The notes: generated by a model not told the origin, from the letters alone. A stretch of 16,254 bases of DNA from Bacillota bacterium (GCA_023453725.1 JAEXTB010000122.1:1-16254), one strand, 5' to 3'; shown: positions 6,850 to 14,810, numbered from the stretch's first letter. Numbers and translations are program-made.

Positions 6850-7437
6850 TAGGCATAATGAGGAAATTGTGCCGCTATTCCTTGTAATCATATAGGCCGT
6901 CATCTTTAATGCATTTTGATAGATTGCGTCATATGTAGGAATAGTCATGGAGAAGCTGCCTTCATTTATTTGCCTAATCAGTTGTTCTTCAAGCTGATAT
7001 TGATTATTCAACATCTCCTTCCATGTCGCTTCATTCCAGTAAGGATTCAGAGAGAAGAAAAGAGTTGCAGTATCTTCTGCATTTTTCTCTAATTTTGATA
7101 ACTGCATAGAGGCATCCGCACCGGTTTTTATTTTGGACGCTAATTCGGCCAACAGCAGAAACCGCTCAGTTTGCAGAGTCTCATATAACTTTGCGTTGTC
7201 TAGGCCATAAAAGGCGTGAGCTGACTAGAAAAAATCGACTGCATTCTGGATTGTACGTATTGGTACATAACTCAGATCCCGTAACCTATATATTAGACTG
7301 ATTAAGAATTGTCTGATCCAAACCAAATGATCGGTCCAAAGAAGACGATTGATTACTGCCAACTCATATGGCCTCCTTGTTGATAATTCTTTTAAATGTA
7401 TAGTAGGAGTTGGTTTAATATGAGTTGCTTTAAACAT
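6850..7437 (-). pseudogene. Helical protein of unknown function, broken by an in-frame TAG and 3' loss
   Basis: One minus-strand frame runs from about 7437 to 6742, interrupted only by TAG at 7222-7224. Before the stop it encodes LLWTDHLVWIRQFLISLIYR and LRDLSYVPIRTIQNAVDFF. After it come SAHAFYGLDNAKLYETLQTE, then a helix with LSKLEKNAEDTATLFFSLNP and YWNEATW, then YDAIYQNALKMTAYM. After about 6850 it runs into unrelated sequence. The pattern resembles a family of small, all-helical Firmicutes proteins of unknown function that I recall as sometimes mislabelled acetylglutamate kinase; this is a remembered resemblance only. The apparent ATG at 7437 falls inside the dispersed repeat at 7431-7453, so the true N-terminus is probably lost or starts further in. 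The order of helices suggests one gene of about 190 residues. Confidence 0.6.
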
Positions 7438-7490
7438 AATCGGAAGTTCACTTCATGACACCGGGATAAACATAATGAGAAGTTCATTTC
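7431..7490 (+). repeat. Dispersed repeat, tandem pair (copies 4 and 5)
   Basis: Copy 4 is TAAACATAATCGG plus AAGTTCACTT (7431-7453). Copy 5 starts 36 bases later at 7467 with TAAACATAATGAGAAGTTCA. The linker ends in CCGGGA, as in the pair at 5496-5554. The pair abuts the 5' end of the broken helical protein gene. Confidence 0.7.
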
Positions 7491-7730
7491 CTCGTCGGTT
7501 CGTTGAATAATCAGTAGTTCATCAGCTATCCCTAGTGTCTTGGCGCATCATCTCATTTACGCTCATAAATGATCAACCTGCATTCGGCATATGGAAATGT
7601 TCTGCTAGCCTTAAATTGCGTATGGCCAGCTAAGGGGAATAGAATTATTGGCAAACTCTTTTTCCTTGAACTCATAGAGCCGTTCGGTCAGAACCGATAA
7701 GAAAGTCCCGCTAGATTTCGAAATTAATAT

Positions 7731-7742
7731 TGAAATGTGAAA
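7731..7742 (+). promoter_or_regulatory. Candidate operator TGAAATGTGAAA upstream of the isomerase promoter
   Basis: It matches TGAAATNTGAAA exactly and lies 19 bases upstream of the -35 box. The flanking bases (ATTGAAAT) are shared with the copy at 15593. RpiR-family operators often consist of GAAA/TTTC half-sites, so the locus RpiR protein is the first candidate to bind here. Confidence 0.45.
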
Positions 7743-7760
7743 ATTTAACCCGACTATGTA

Positions 7761-7788
7761 TTGATAATTTTTGAATCTATGCTATCAT
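7761..7788 (+). promoter_or_regulatory. Promoter of the isomerase-kinase operon
   Basis: TTGATA (7761-7766), a 16-base spacer, then TATCAT (7783-7788), with the extended -10 TGC directly before the -10 box. It would give a leader of about 115 bases before the start codon at 7910. Confidence 0.6.
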
Positions 7789-7909
7789 GTATTAGAGGAA
7801 ACGGCAATATATCCGAAGAAGAAGTCAGTATTTCTAGATTTGTGCATTACGAATACCTGGTTAGAAATTTCATAATTAAAAACAAAAACAGAATATGGAG
7901 GACGCATCT

Positions 7910-9334
7910 ATGATGGATCATAAGGTTGTGATCGGATATGCACCTACCCGCCGCTGAATTTTCAGCGCGGAGGATGCGGTCAAGTACAAAAAGATTATTT
8001 TCAACCGCATGCAATCCATGGGCCTTGAAAATGTAGAGATCGTGGACATTGAAGATATTAATGAGGAGGGGCTTTTGCGCTGCGCGGAAGATGTTGGCCC
8101 GGTGGTGGAAAAGTTTAAGGCAGCCAAGGTCAACGCTCTGTTTATTCCCCATTGCAACTTTGGTTCCGAGCATAGCTGCGCCAAAGTTGCGCGCGAGCTG
8201 AATGTGCCCGTGCTGCTCTACGGACCACGCGATGAAGCACCGCTTGCGGACGGAAGCCGATTAAGGGACTCCCAGTGCGGTCTGTTTGCTACGGGCAAGG
8301 TGCTTCGGCGCATGCAGGTGCCCTTTACGTATCTTCCAAATTGCCGTGTCGAAGATGAAGTGTTTGAAAAAGGATTCCGTACGTTTGTTGCGGCTGCCAA
8401 TGTCGTAAAAGAATTCAGGCGTGCCCGTATTCTTCAAATTTCCACCCGTCCTGCGGATTTCTGGACCATGATGTGCAATGAAGGCGAGCTTCTCGAGCGC
8501 TTTGGCATTCAGATATTCCCCATTTCAATGACGGAACTGACCCACAGGGTGCGGGAACTCGAAGCAAAACCTAACGCGGAGGTTTATGAAACGGTCCGCT
8601 TCATCAAGGAAAACATGGAAGTCTGTGTACCGGAAACCGATGTGACCCGCGTCGCCTGCCTCAAAACCGCTATGAAGAGCTTCGCGCTTGAGAACGATTG
8701 CAACGCAATCGCCATTCAGTGCTGGGATTCACTGCAGATGGAATTGCACCTGATGCCTTGCTGCGCAAACGCGCTGCTGACCGAAGAAAATCTTCCTGTT
8801 GCGTGTGAAACGGATATTCATGGCGCCATTACTTCCATCATGGTGCAGGCGGCCGGTATGGGCACAACGCCGAGCTTCTTTGTGGATTGGTCTGTGCGCC
8901 ATCCGGAAAACGACAATGGCGAGCTGCTGCAGCATTGCGGACCGTGGCCCATTTCCCTTGCAAAAGGCAAAGCAAAGCTGGATAGGCCCTTTGCGTTCCC
9001 GGAACACTGCCCAGGCTCCGTGGTGTCCGAAATCCGCGGAGGCGAGATTACGCTTGCCCGCTTTGACGGGGATGGCGGGGACTACGGCATGCTGCTCGGT
9101 ACTGCGGTGGGCATAGATGGCCCCAAGACACAGGGGACCTATCTCTGGGTGGAGGTTCCCAATTGGCCCAAGGTGGAAACGATGATTGTCAAAGGCCCCT
9201 ATGTGCACCACGCCGTAGGCATTCATGGCAATCTGCTGCCGGTGCTTTTTGAGGCGCTTACCTACCTGCCCAAAGTGCGCGCGGATTTCTATGATGAAAC
9301 CCAGCAGCGCCAGACAGAAAACTATCTATTCTAA
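7910..9334 (+). CDS. L-fucose isomerase-like sugar isomerase, with in-frame TGA at codon 16
   Basis: A strong GGAGG (7897-7901) sits 8 bases before the ATG at 7910. The frame reads MMDHKVVIGYAPTRR, then TGA (7955-7957), then IFSAEDAVKYKK and onward without a break to TAA 9334. Both sides of the TGA look like one conserved N-terminus. The full frame is 474 codons with the TGA. Blocks include FIPHCNFGSEHSCAKVARE, GPRDEAPLADGSRLRDSQCG and FWTMMCNEGELLERFG. A plausible metal triad of the fucose/arabinose isomerase fold is Glu in ACETDIHG (about 300), Asp in FFVDW (about 326) and His in VHHAVG (about 433). The reaction would be aldose-ketose isomerisation; the sugar is unknown. If the TGA is a true stop, translation could restart only at the ATG at 8009, losing the first strand. 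A hairpin and kinase A follow in the same transcript. Confidence 0.8.
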
Positions 9335-9364
9335 ATCCCGCATTTTATCGGAGTTCAGGCTGTA

Positions 9365-9400
9365 TTGTGCAGGCCCACAAAATTTTGCGGGCCTGCACAA
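9365..9400 (+). other. Strong intercistronic hairpin without T-run
   Basis: TTGTGCAGGCCC (9365-9376) pairs fully with GGGCCTGCACAA (9389-9400). The interior CAAAA/TTTTG can pair too, past one A-C mismatch. AAGATTG follows, not a T tract, so it is a poor terminator. It may stabilise or process the mRNA between the isomerase and kinase A. Confidence 0.7.
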
Positions 9401-9430
9401 AGATTGTAGCGAACAATTTTGAGGTGTTTT

Positions 9431-10933
9431 ATGTTGCTGATGGGGCTAGACGTTGGAACAACGGGCGCAAAAGCCGCCGTGTTTACGCCGGAAGGGGAAT
9501 TAAAAGGGTATGGTTTCCGGGAATACGGTGTGATTACGGAACGCCCGGGCTATGCAGAGCAGGACGCGCAGCAGGTGTTTGCCATTGCAAAGGAAGTAAT
9601 CAAGGAAGCGGCAGCACAGGCGGGCGGCGAAGTTGCGGCGCTTTCTCTTTCCGTGCAAGGAGATGCCGTTATTCCGGTGGATGGGGATGGAACGGCGCTT
9701 TCCCGCGCGCAGCTTGGCATGGATTACCGCGCAAAAGAGCTGTTAGAGTCAGTGGAACAGAAAATGGACGCGCGTACGCTGTTTCAAAAGACGGGCATGC
9801 GGCCGCACCCGCTCAACGCATTTTTGAAAATGCTGTGGGTGAAAGAACGAGATCCCGCGTTGTATGAACGGACGCATACCTTTACGACTTATGCGGATTA
9901 TATCCTCAAACTTCTGGGCAGCGACGGCTTTGTAATGGATCGTACAATGGCTTCGCGTACCATGTGCATGGATGTAGAAAACTTGCAATGGTCGGATGAT
10001 GTGCTTTCTGCTTATGGCTTTGATAAGGCAAAGCTTAGCCGGCCCGTATACTCGGGCGAAATTGTCGGCGTGGTATCTGATACGCTTGCTGCCGAACTGG
10101 GACTTAAAAAAGGCTGCATGCTGGTGGCGGGCGGGCACGATCAAACATGTGCCGCGCTTGGCGCGGGCATTGTAAGGCCGGATATGGCGCTGGATTCCCA
10201 CGGAACGGCCGAAGTCATCTCTACCGCGCTAAGCGGCGTGCAGGTGGGGGATGTGATGTTTGAAGGTTACTATCCCTGCTATGCGCATACCGTTAAAGGC
10301 CTGTATTTTACGTTTGCGCTCAACCATGCGGGCGGTATCATACTCAAATGGTTCGCGGAAAACTTTTGCCATGCGGATGGAGCTGCGGCTCAAAAAAACG
10401 GCCACAGCATATATACGGAGATTTGCGCCCATATGAGCCCGGAACCATCCCCGGTCATGCTGATCCCGCATCTTAACGGCAGCGGCACGCCCACCTGCGA
10501 ACTCAACGCAAAAGGAACGCTGCTTGGCCTTACGCTCAATACCACGCGGTATGATATCGCGAAGGCTGTGATTGAGGCGCTCTCCTTTGAAATGCGCCTG
10601 AATATGGATGCGCTGCGCAACGTGGGCATTGACGTACGCTCTTTGCGGTGCGTGGGCGGCGGTGCGCGTTCTGAGGTAACATTGCAGAACAAGGCGGATT
10701 GCATGGGCATTCCCGTTGCAACATTGCAGACGAGGGAGGCGGCCTGCCTTGGTGCGGCGCTCCTCGCGGGCAGCGCGATAGGTGTTTATAAGGACTCGGC
10801 GGAAGCCGCGCAAACGGTGGTTCAGACCGCACGCATATTTGAACCGGATGCAAGGCGCGCGGCATTATATGCGGAACGCTACGCGGAATACCGTACGTTT
10901 GAGACGGTCTCACGCGGGCTGTACCGCTCATAA
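9431..10933 (+). CDS. FGGY-family carbohydrate kinase (kinase A)
   Basis: This 500-residue protein is a full-length FGGY kinase of the xylulokinase type. The N-terminal phosphate-binding motif MGLDVGTTGAKAAVF opens the first ATPase domain. VAGGHDQTCAALGAG carries the likely catalytic Asp (about residue 237), and GGGARSEVTLQNKAD is the C-terminal ATP-binding segment. It would phosphorylate a ketose or polyol in the cytoplasm. The ATG at 9431 is chosen because GAGGTG (9420-9425) lies 5 bases before it. A TTG at 9419 in the same frame would place that site inside the gene. It follows the isomerase by 96 bases, so the two probably form an operon whose products act in sequence. The sugar cannot be deduced. 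Kinase B on the opposite strand is clearly diverged from it. Confidence 0.92.
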   Translation: MLLMGLDVGTTGAKAAVFTPEGELKGYGFREYGVITERPGYAEQDAQQVFAIAKEVIKEAAAQAGGEVAALSLSVQGDAVIPVDGDGTALSRAQLGMDYRAKELLESVEQKMDARTLFQKTGMRPHPLNAFLKMLWVKERDPALYERTHTFTTYADYILKLLGSDGFVMDRTMASRTMCMDVENLQWSDDVLSAYGFDKAKLSRPVYSGEIVGVVSDTLAAELGLKKGCMLVAGGHDQTCAALGAGIVRPDMALDSHGTAEVISTALSGVQVGDVMFEGYYPCYAHTVKGLYFTFALNHAGGIILKWFAENFCHADGAAAQKNGHSIYTEICAHMSPEPSPVMLIPHLNGSGTPTCELNAKGTLLGLTLNTTRYDIAKAVIEALSFEMRLNMDALRNVGIDVRSLRCVGGGARSEVTLQNKADCMGIPVATLQTREAACLGAALLAGSAIGVYKDSAEAAQTVVQTARIFEPDARRAALYAERYAEYRTFETVSRGLYRS

Positions 10934-10979
10934 ATGCGGACTGTACCGCTTTGAAATATATCTTTGCTTAGCTAAAATG

Positions 10980-11012
10980 AAACAGCGCCCTCCTTCAAGA
11001 GGGCGCTGTTTT
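10980..11012. terminator. Shared bidirectional terminator between convergent kinases
   Basis: A perfect 13-bp stem AAACAGCGCCCTC/GAGGGCGCTGTTT (10980-10992 with 10999-11011) encloses CTTCAA. T-rich sequence follows on the + strand; on the minus strand the stem ends in TTT and CATTTTAGC follows. It lies between the stops of the two kinases. Confidence 0.9.
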
Positions 11013-11022
11013 GCTTCTTCGC

Positions 11023-12555
11023 TCACTTTCCGCCATACTTGCGGTTGAGCGCGGAGAGCGTTTTGAACTGGTCTTTGAGCTGGAAGTAGAGCTGCTTGTA
11101 AAGTGCAAAATACTCCATGTACAGCTCGTGCGCTTTAGTATCCGGCTCCATCAGGTCGATGTATTCCGCGCGCTCGCGGGCGATGGTATACTCTTTGATC
11201 AGCCCCGCGCCTTTTGCAGCAAGCAGGCAATCCCCATAAGGCGCTCCGGCGCGGTTCTTCACAAGGACTGTTGGAAGGTTGAATACGTCTGTGATAATCC
11301 TGCGCCACAGTACGCTTTTTGCGCCGCCTTCATTGAGTACGAGCGGTGTGTTGATGGTATGCGGGGAAAGCGTTTCAAACGAATGATACAGTGCGTAGGC
11401 TACGCTTTCCATCATAGCGCGCACGATATGGCCTTTGGTATGACGTAAGGAAAGGCCGAACAGGGTTCCTTTTGCGTCAGCGTCCCAGATGGGGGTGCGT
11501 TCTCCCATAAGATAGGGAAGAACGATTAAGCCATCGCTGCCGGGCGGTATGGGTTCCGCTTCCCTGTTCAGAAGATCGTATGCATCAATGCCCGTTAACG
11601 ACTGTGTTGCAAGCTCAATCTGGGAGAATTGATCCCGGATGTAGCGCAGCAGGACGCCGCCCGTCAGAGTGGTGGGCACGGTAATGTACGTGCCCTGTAC
11701 GGTATAGTCAAAATTGATCATGCTGTCTACGAAATCCGGCTTGCTTGTGATGATGCCGAAATTGCCGCAGGTGCCAAGGTTCATTTGGATGTCCCCAGGC
11801 TGTATTGCGCCGCCGCCCAGCCAGCCCGCGTTGCAGTCCGTCTGCCCGGAAAGCACAGGGATGCCTGGGATGAGCCCTGTATCCTCTGCCGCCTGTTTGG
11901 TGATTGTACCGATGATTTCCTCACACCAGGTGACCGGAGGGAACAGCGCCGGGTCGAGGCCCAATTGCGCAAGCATGCTCTCGTCAAACCGGCGGTTGTA
12001 AATGTCGTATGCGCCAAAGAACATGGCATTGGAAACATTGACATTATGCACCCCGGTCAAACGGTATGTGAGATACCCGTCGATGCTGTGGATTGCACGG
12101 GTACGGGAATAAACTTCCGGCATATTCCGCTTGAGCCACAACAGGTTGACGATTGCCGGATGATCCTCCAAACGGTTTGCGGTTATGTCAAAGTAGCGCC
12201 GCATGCCAACCGTCTGCCCAACAAGTGCTACCTCTTCTTTGGCGCGGCGGTCCATCAGATTGATGGCGCGGCCGATCGCCTCGCCTGCTGCATCCGTCAG
12301 TACCAGAGAAGGCATGGCGGCGGAAACCGCAATGGCTGCAATCTCCTTGGGGGAAACGCCGCTTTGTAATAGGCAGGCGCGGATATTTTCACAGGTGGCG
12401 CTGTAGTATCGGGCGGGACTGTGTTCGCTCCAATCCGGTTGGTCCGTATAGATAGGATATTCTCGAAACGAGTAGGCGAGCTGGTTGAGTTCGCCATCCG
12501 TCAGGCAGACCTTTGTGCCGCCGGTGCCAAAATCGATTCCAAGCAAATATCGCAT
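11023..12555 (-). CDS. FGGY-family carbohydrate kinase (kinase B)
   Basis: This is a second full-length FGGY kinase, 510 residues. It opens with MRYLLGIDFGTGGTKVCL, the first phosphate-binding motif. LSGQTDCNAGWLGGG carries the likely catalytic Asp (about 240), YLMGERTPIWDADAKG is the family's second-domain signature, and NEGGAKSVLWRRIITDV is the ATP-binding segment. The start at 12555 is preferred because AAAGGA lies 9 bases before it; the upstream in-frame ATG at 12564 touches that site. It has its own promoter and is transcribed away from the rpiR gene. Shared sequence with kinase A is limited to family motifs, so the pair looks like two specificities rather than a recent duplication. Substrate unknown; the ERTPIWD block is common in xylulose and gluconate kinase relatives. 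Confidence 0.92.
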   Translation of the reverse strand: MRYLLGIDFGTGGTKVCLTDGELNQLAYSFREYPIYTDQPDWSEHSPARYYSATCENIRACLLQSGVSPKEIAAIAVSAAMPSLVLTDAAGEAIGRAINLMDRRAKEEVALVGQTVGMRRYFDITANRLEDHPAIVNLLWLKRNMPEVYSRTRAIHSIDGYLTYRLTGVHNVNVSNAMFFGAYDIYNRRFDESMLAQLGLDPALFPPVTWCEEIIGTITKQAAEDTGLIPGIPVLSGQTDCNAGWLGGGAIQPGDIQMNLGTCGNFGIITSKPDFVDSMINFDYTVQGTYITVPTTLTGGVLLRYIRDQFSQIELATQSLTGIDAYDLLNREAEPIPPGSDGLIVLPYLMGERTPIWDADAKGTLFGLSLRHTKGHIVRAMMESVAYALYHSFETLSPHTINTPLVLNEGGAKSVLWRRIITDVFNLPTVLVKNRAGAPYGDCLLAAKGAGLIKEYTIARERAEYIDLMEPDTKAHELYMEYFALYKQLYFQLKDQFKTLSALNRKYGGK

Positions 12556-12623
12556 GGCTGGCATTCCTTTCGTTTTTCAGTTATTGTTTTCGAATTGTGA
12601 CAAATGGAACGGAAGATGCTGTT

Positions 12624-12652
12624 ATCATAGCATGCATATATGTCTGCGTCAA
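12624..12652 (-). promoter_or_regulatory. Promoter of kinase B
   Basis: On the minus strand, TTGACG (12652-12647), a 17-base spacer, then TATGAT (12629-12624). Both boxes match the main sigma-factor consensus at five of six positions. Confidence 0.75.
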
Positions 12653-12723
12653 TCTGAATAATTCCAGTAATTACGGGAAATGACGTTGGTGATATATATT
12701 TATCTCAGGCCGGCAAAGAGGTA

Positions 12724-12752
12724 TTGACATTTCAAATATTGATACGTAAAAT
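12724..12752 (+). promoter_or_regulatory. Promoter of the rpiR-type regulator, overlapped by an operator-like site
   Basis: TTGACA (12724-12729), a 17-base spacer, then TAAAAT (12747-12752): a near-consensus housekeeping promoter. The minus strand of 12723-12734 reads TGAAATGTCAAT, ten of twelve bases of the shared motif, and covers the -35 box, which would suit autorepression. Confidence 0.75.
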
Positions 12753-12812
12753 GAAACTAACGGCGATCAAGTTTGCAGTGGTAAAAAATCAAAAAGAAAG
12801 AATGGGCGCACG

Positions 12813-13685
12813 ATGGATTCTGTGAATATGCAAACCAAGCTTCCGCATGAGGTTGAGGTACGGTTAAAGGCTGTGTATGCTTCCCTGAAATCTGCAGAAA
12901 AAAAAGCGGCGGATTTTCTAGTGAAAGATCAGACTTCCTTTGCAACCCTTTCCATAATGGATGTTGCAAAAAAAGCGGGCTGCAGCGAAGCCACGGTATG
13001 CCGCTTTGTCAAAAAGCTTACATACGACAGCTATGGGGAATTCAAAGAGGCGCTCAACAGCGCGCAGGGCGAAGCCAAAGTGGTGGATTTGTTCGAATCC
13101 TACAGCGAAAAAGACACCTGCGTGCAAATCATGCAAAAAACCTTCTCTATTGCGGCGTCTGCCATCAGCGACACATTGCTCTCCATTGACAACGATCAAT
13201 TCCAGCTTGCGTTTGAGCACCTCAAACGTGCGAAGCGCACCGCATGCTTTGGAGCGGGGGACGCAAACATTGTGGCGGATGCCATGTACTATAAGCTGAT
13301 CCGTATCGGAAAACAGGCGTTTGTCGCAAACGATACGGATGGTATGAACATTATCTGCACCTGCTTAAAGCCGGGGGATGTGGCAATCTGCATTTCCCAT
13401 TCGGGTGCAACACGAAACATTGTGGGCGTCGCAAAGCTCTGTAGGAAAAAGGGCGTCACCGTTATTGCCATTACCAACTACCCCATGTCCCAGCTTGCAA
13501 AGAATGCGGACGTCGTGCTCTTTACCGCTTCCTTTACGGAAAGTAAGAATGGCGAGGTCATATCAAAGCGCGTGGCGGAGCTGTGCATTGTCGAATCTCT
13601 TTATGTCAGCCTCATCATGTCCGATGAAACGCTTGCCCATGCGATGGAAGAATCCAACGAAAGCATACTTATCAATAAGTATTAG
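12813..13685 (+). CDS. MurR/RpiR-family transcriptional regulator with SIS domain
   Basis: This 290-residue protein has the complete two-domain layout. An N-terminal RpiR helix-turn-helix domain spans about residues 10-85, with MDVAKKAGCSEATVCRFVKK as the DNA-reading part. A SIS sugar-phosphate-binding domain spans about 128-260, with ACFGAGDANIVADAM, ISHSGATRNIVG and ITNYPMSQLAKNADVVLF. These regulators sense a phosphorylated sugar through the SIS domain and control the matching catabolic genes, usually as repressors. Its place between two kinases, a dehydrogenase and a transporter gene makes it the likely local regulator; the inducer would be a product of one of the kinases. The ribosome-binding site is weak (GAAAG about 12 bases upstream). 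The ATG at 12828 is a second possible start. Confidence 0.93.
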   Translation: MDSVNMQTKLPHEVEVRLKAVYASLKSAEKKAADFLVKDQTSFATLSIMDVAKKAGCSEATVCRFVKKLTYDSYGEFKEALNSAQGEAKVVDLFESYSEKDTCVQIMQKTFSIAASAISDTLLSIDNDQFQLAFEHLKRAKRTACFGAGDANIVADAMYYKLIRIGKQAFVANDTDGMNIICTCLKPGDVAICISHSGATRNIVGVAKLCRKKGVTVIAITNYPMSQLAKNADVVLFTASFTESKNGEVISKRVAELCIVESLYVSLIMSDETLAHAMEESNESILINKY

Positions 13686-13702
13686 CCCCAAATGAGCGAA
13701 AA

Positions 13703-13741
13703 GGAGATACCGCGCAAAGTACCGCGCGGCGAATAAAAAAC
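13703..13741 (+). promoter_or_regulatory. Shine-Dalgarno site separated from its start codon by a hairpin
   Basis: GGAG (13703-13706) lies 35 bases before the ATG at 13742, too far for normal initiation. Between them CCGCGC (13710-13715) and GCGCGG (13724-13729) form a 6-bp GC stem with an 8-base loop. Folding would bring the site to about 15 bases from the ATG. Confidence 0.45.
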
Positions 13742-14782
13742 ATGAAAGCGATCGTGCTTGAAAGCCCGGGCGAATATTACCTGCGCGAAGTGGAGAAGCC
13801 TTCCTGCCCGGACGAAGGGCTTCTTGTGAAAGTTGCTTACTGCGGCCTTTGCGGAAGCGATTTAAGAACGCTTCGGAGCGGCCACCGCCATGTGAAACTT
13901 CCCGCTGTCATTGGCCATGAAGTAAGCGGGCATGTGGTGGAAACCGGCAAGCTTTACCGCGGCCCATATGCGGTTGGGGATACGCTTGCGATTGCACCCA
14001 ACGTATATTGCGGGGAATGTGAGTTCTGCCGTATGGGCAGGCTGGAATTTTGTGAGAATATCCGCGAGCTTGCCCAGCATTGGGCGGGCGGCTTTGCGGA
14101 ATACATGGCCATTCCGGCAGAAGCGCTGCGCCTTGGCACCATACAGCGCATTCCGGAAGGTATGCCGCTCCAGTATGCGGCGATTGGGGAACCGCCATCC
14201 TCCTGCATCAACGCGCAAGAAAAGCTGGATGTGCGCATGGGGGATACCGTACTCATTATCGGCACAGGTCCCATTGGCAGCATCCACATCTGTGTCGCGA
14301 AGGCGCGCGGGGCCAAAAAGATTATTGTAGCGGATGTGTTGCAATCGCGTCTTGATATCTGCAGCGCGTTTGGTCCGGATCATTTGGTCAATGCGTCCGA
14401 GGTGGATCTTATTGAAGAAGTGCGGCGCTTGACAGGCGGCAAGGGCGCGGATGTTGTCATAACGGCAAATCCCGTTGCATCAACGCAGATACAGGCAATT
14501 CAGGTTGCTAAAAAGGGCGGGCGGATTGCGTTCTTTGGCGGGTTGCCGCATGGCGGAAGCGATGTCACAATCGATACGAACCTAATTCACTACAAGGCGC
14601 TTACGGTCATCGGCACCACCGGTTTTGCGCCGCGACACCATATCCTGTCTCTGGATCTGATCGCGGCGGGAAAAATCCCGGGTGAAAAGCTGGTAACGCA
14701 TGTACTGCCCATTGAAGAGTTCCATAAGGGCGTACAGCTTGCGGTAGAAGGCAAGGCGATGAAGGTCGTATACGCGTTTTGA
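13742..14782 (+). CDS. Zinc-dependent medium-chain alcohol/polyol dehydrogenase
   Basis: This 346-residue protein has the full MDR layout of sorbitol, threonine and galactitol-phosphate dehydrogenases. Catalytic zinc ligands are Cys37 (CGLCGSD) and the GHE pair His59-Glu60. The structural zinc lobe has four cysteines (90, 93, 96, 104; NVYCGECEFCRMGRLEFC). The Rossmann motif is GTGPIGS, with a following acidic residue (IIVADV) that suits NAD. The family's GEPLAC block is here GEPPSSC. It would oxidise a polyol or sugar to the keto form, or reduce it, linking to kinase substrates. It follows the regulator by 56 bases in the same direction, so they may be cotranscribed. It has no good ribosome-binding site at normal distance. 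Confidence 0.93.
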   Translation: MKAIVLESPGEYYLREVEKPSCPDEGLLVKVAYCGLCGSDLRTLRSGHRHVKLPAVIGHEVSGHVVETGKLYRGPYAVGDTLAIAPNVYCGECEFCRMGRLEFCENIRELAQHWAGGFAEYMAIPAEALRLGTIQRIPEGMPLQYAAIGEPPSSCINAQEKLDVRMGDTVLIIGTGPIGSIHICVAKARGAKKIIVADVLQSRLDICSAFGPDHLVNASEVDLIEEVRRLTGGKGADVVITANPVASTQIQAIQVAKKGGRIAFFGGLPHGGSDVTIDTNLIHYKALTVIGTTGFAPRHHILSLDLIAAGKIPGEKLVTHVLPIEEFHKGVQLAVEGKAMKVVYAF

Positions 14783-14810
14783 TTGCACATTGGTCCTGAT
14801 TTCCACATAT

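Larger units (their letters stand above)
7491..7909. other. Gene-free stretch, boundary between decayed and intact halves
   Basis: About 420 bases without a gene. The last 200 hold the promoter and operator candidates for the isomerase gene, including a 10-bp palindrome ATTTCGAAAT (7715-7724) and the motif at 7731-7742. Confidence 0.6.
12556..12812. promoter_or_regulatory. Divergent promoter region between kinase B and rpiR
   Basis: This 257-base AT-rich region contains two well-formed promoters pointing away from each other. Both genes could answer to one regulator bound here. A TCAA-ATA-TTGA dyad (12732-12742) lies in the spacer of the rpiR promoter. Confidence 0.75.

Noticed and set aside
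7945..7970. Selenocysteine insertion element at the TGA of the isomerase
   Set aside because: The hairpin has the TGA in its stem with a 2-base loop and no apical G/U-rich loop at the bacterial SECIS distance. It is kept only as a minor option in the finding.
8729..9226. 165-codon minus-strand ORF
   Set aside because: It is antisense to the isomerase, with no motif and no ribosome-binding site.
10229..10813. 194-codon minus-strand ORF
   Set aside because: It is antisense to kinase A, with a composition that reflects the codon bias of the real gene.
11629..12369. 246-codon + strand ORF
   Set aside because: It is entirely antisense to kinase B, whose family motifs and promoter are clear; the ORF has no recognisable domain.
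14080..14355. Several ORFs on both strands over the dehydrogenase
   Set aside because: All are frame shadows of the 346-residue dehydrogenase with its complete zinc and NAD motifs.
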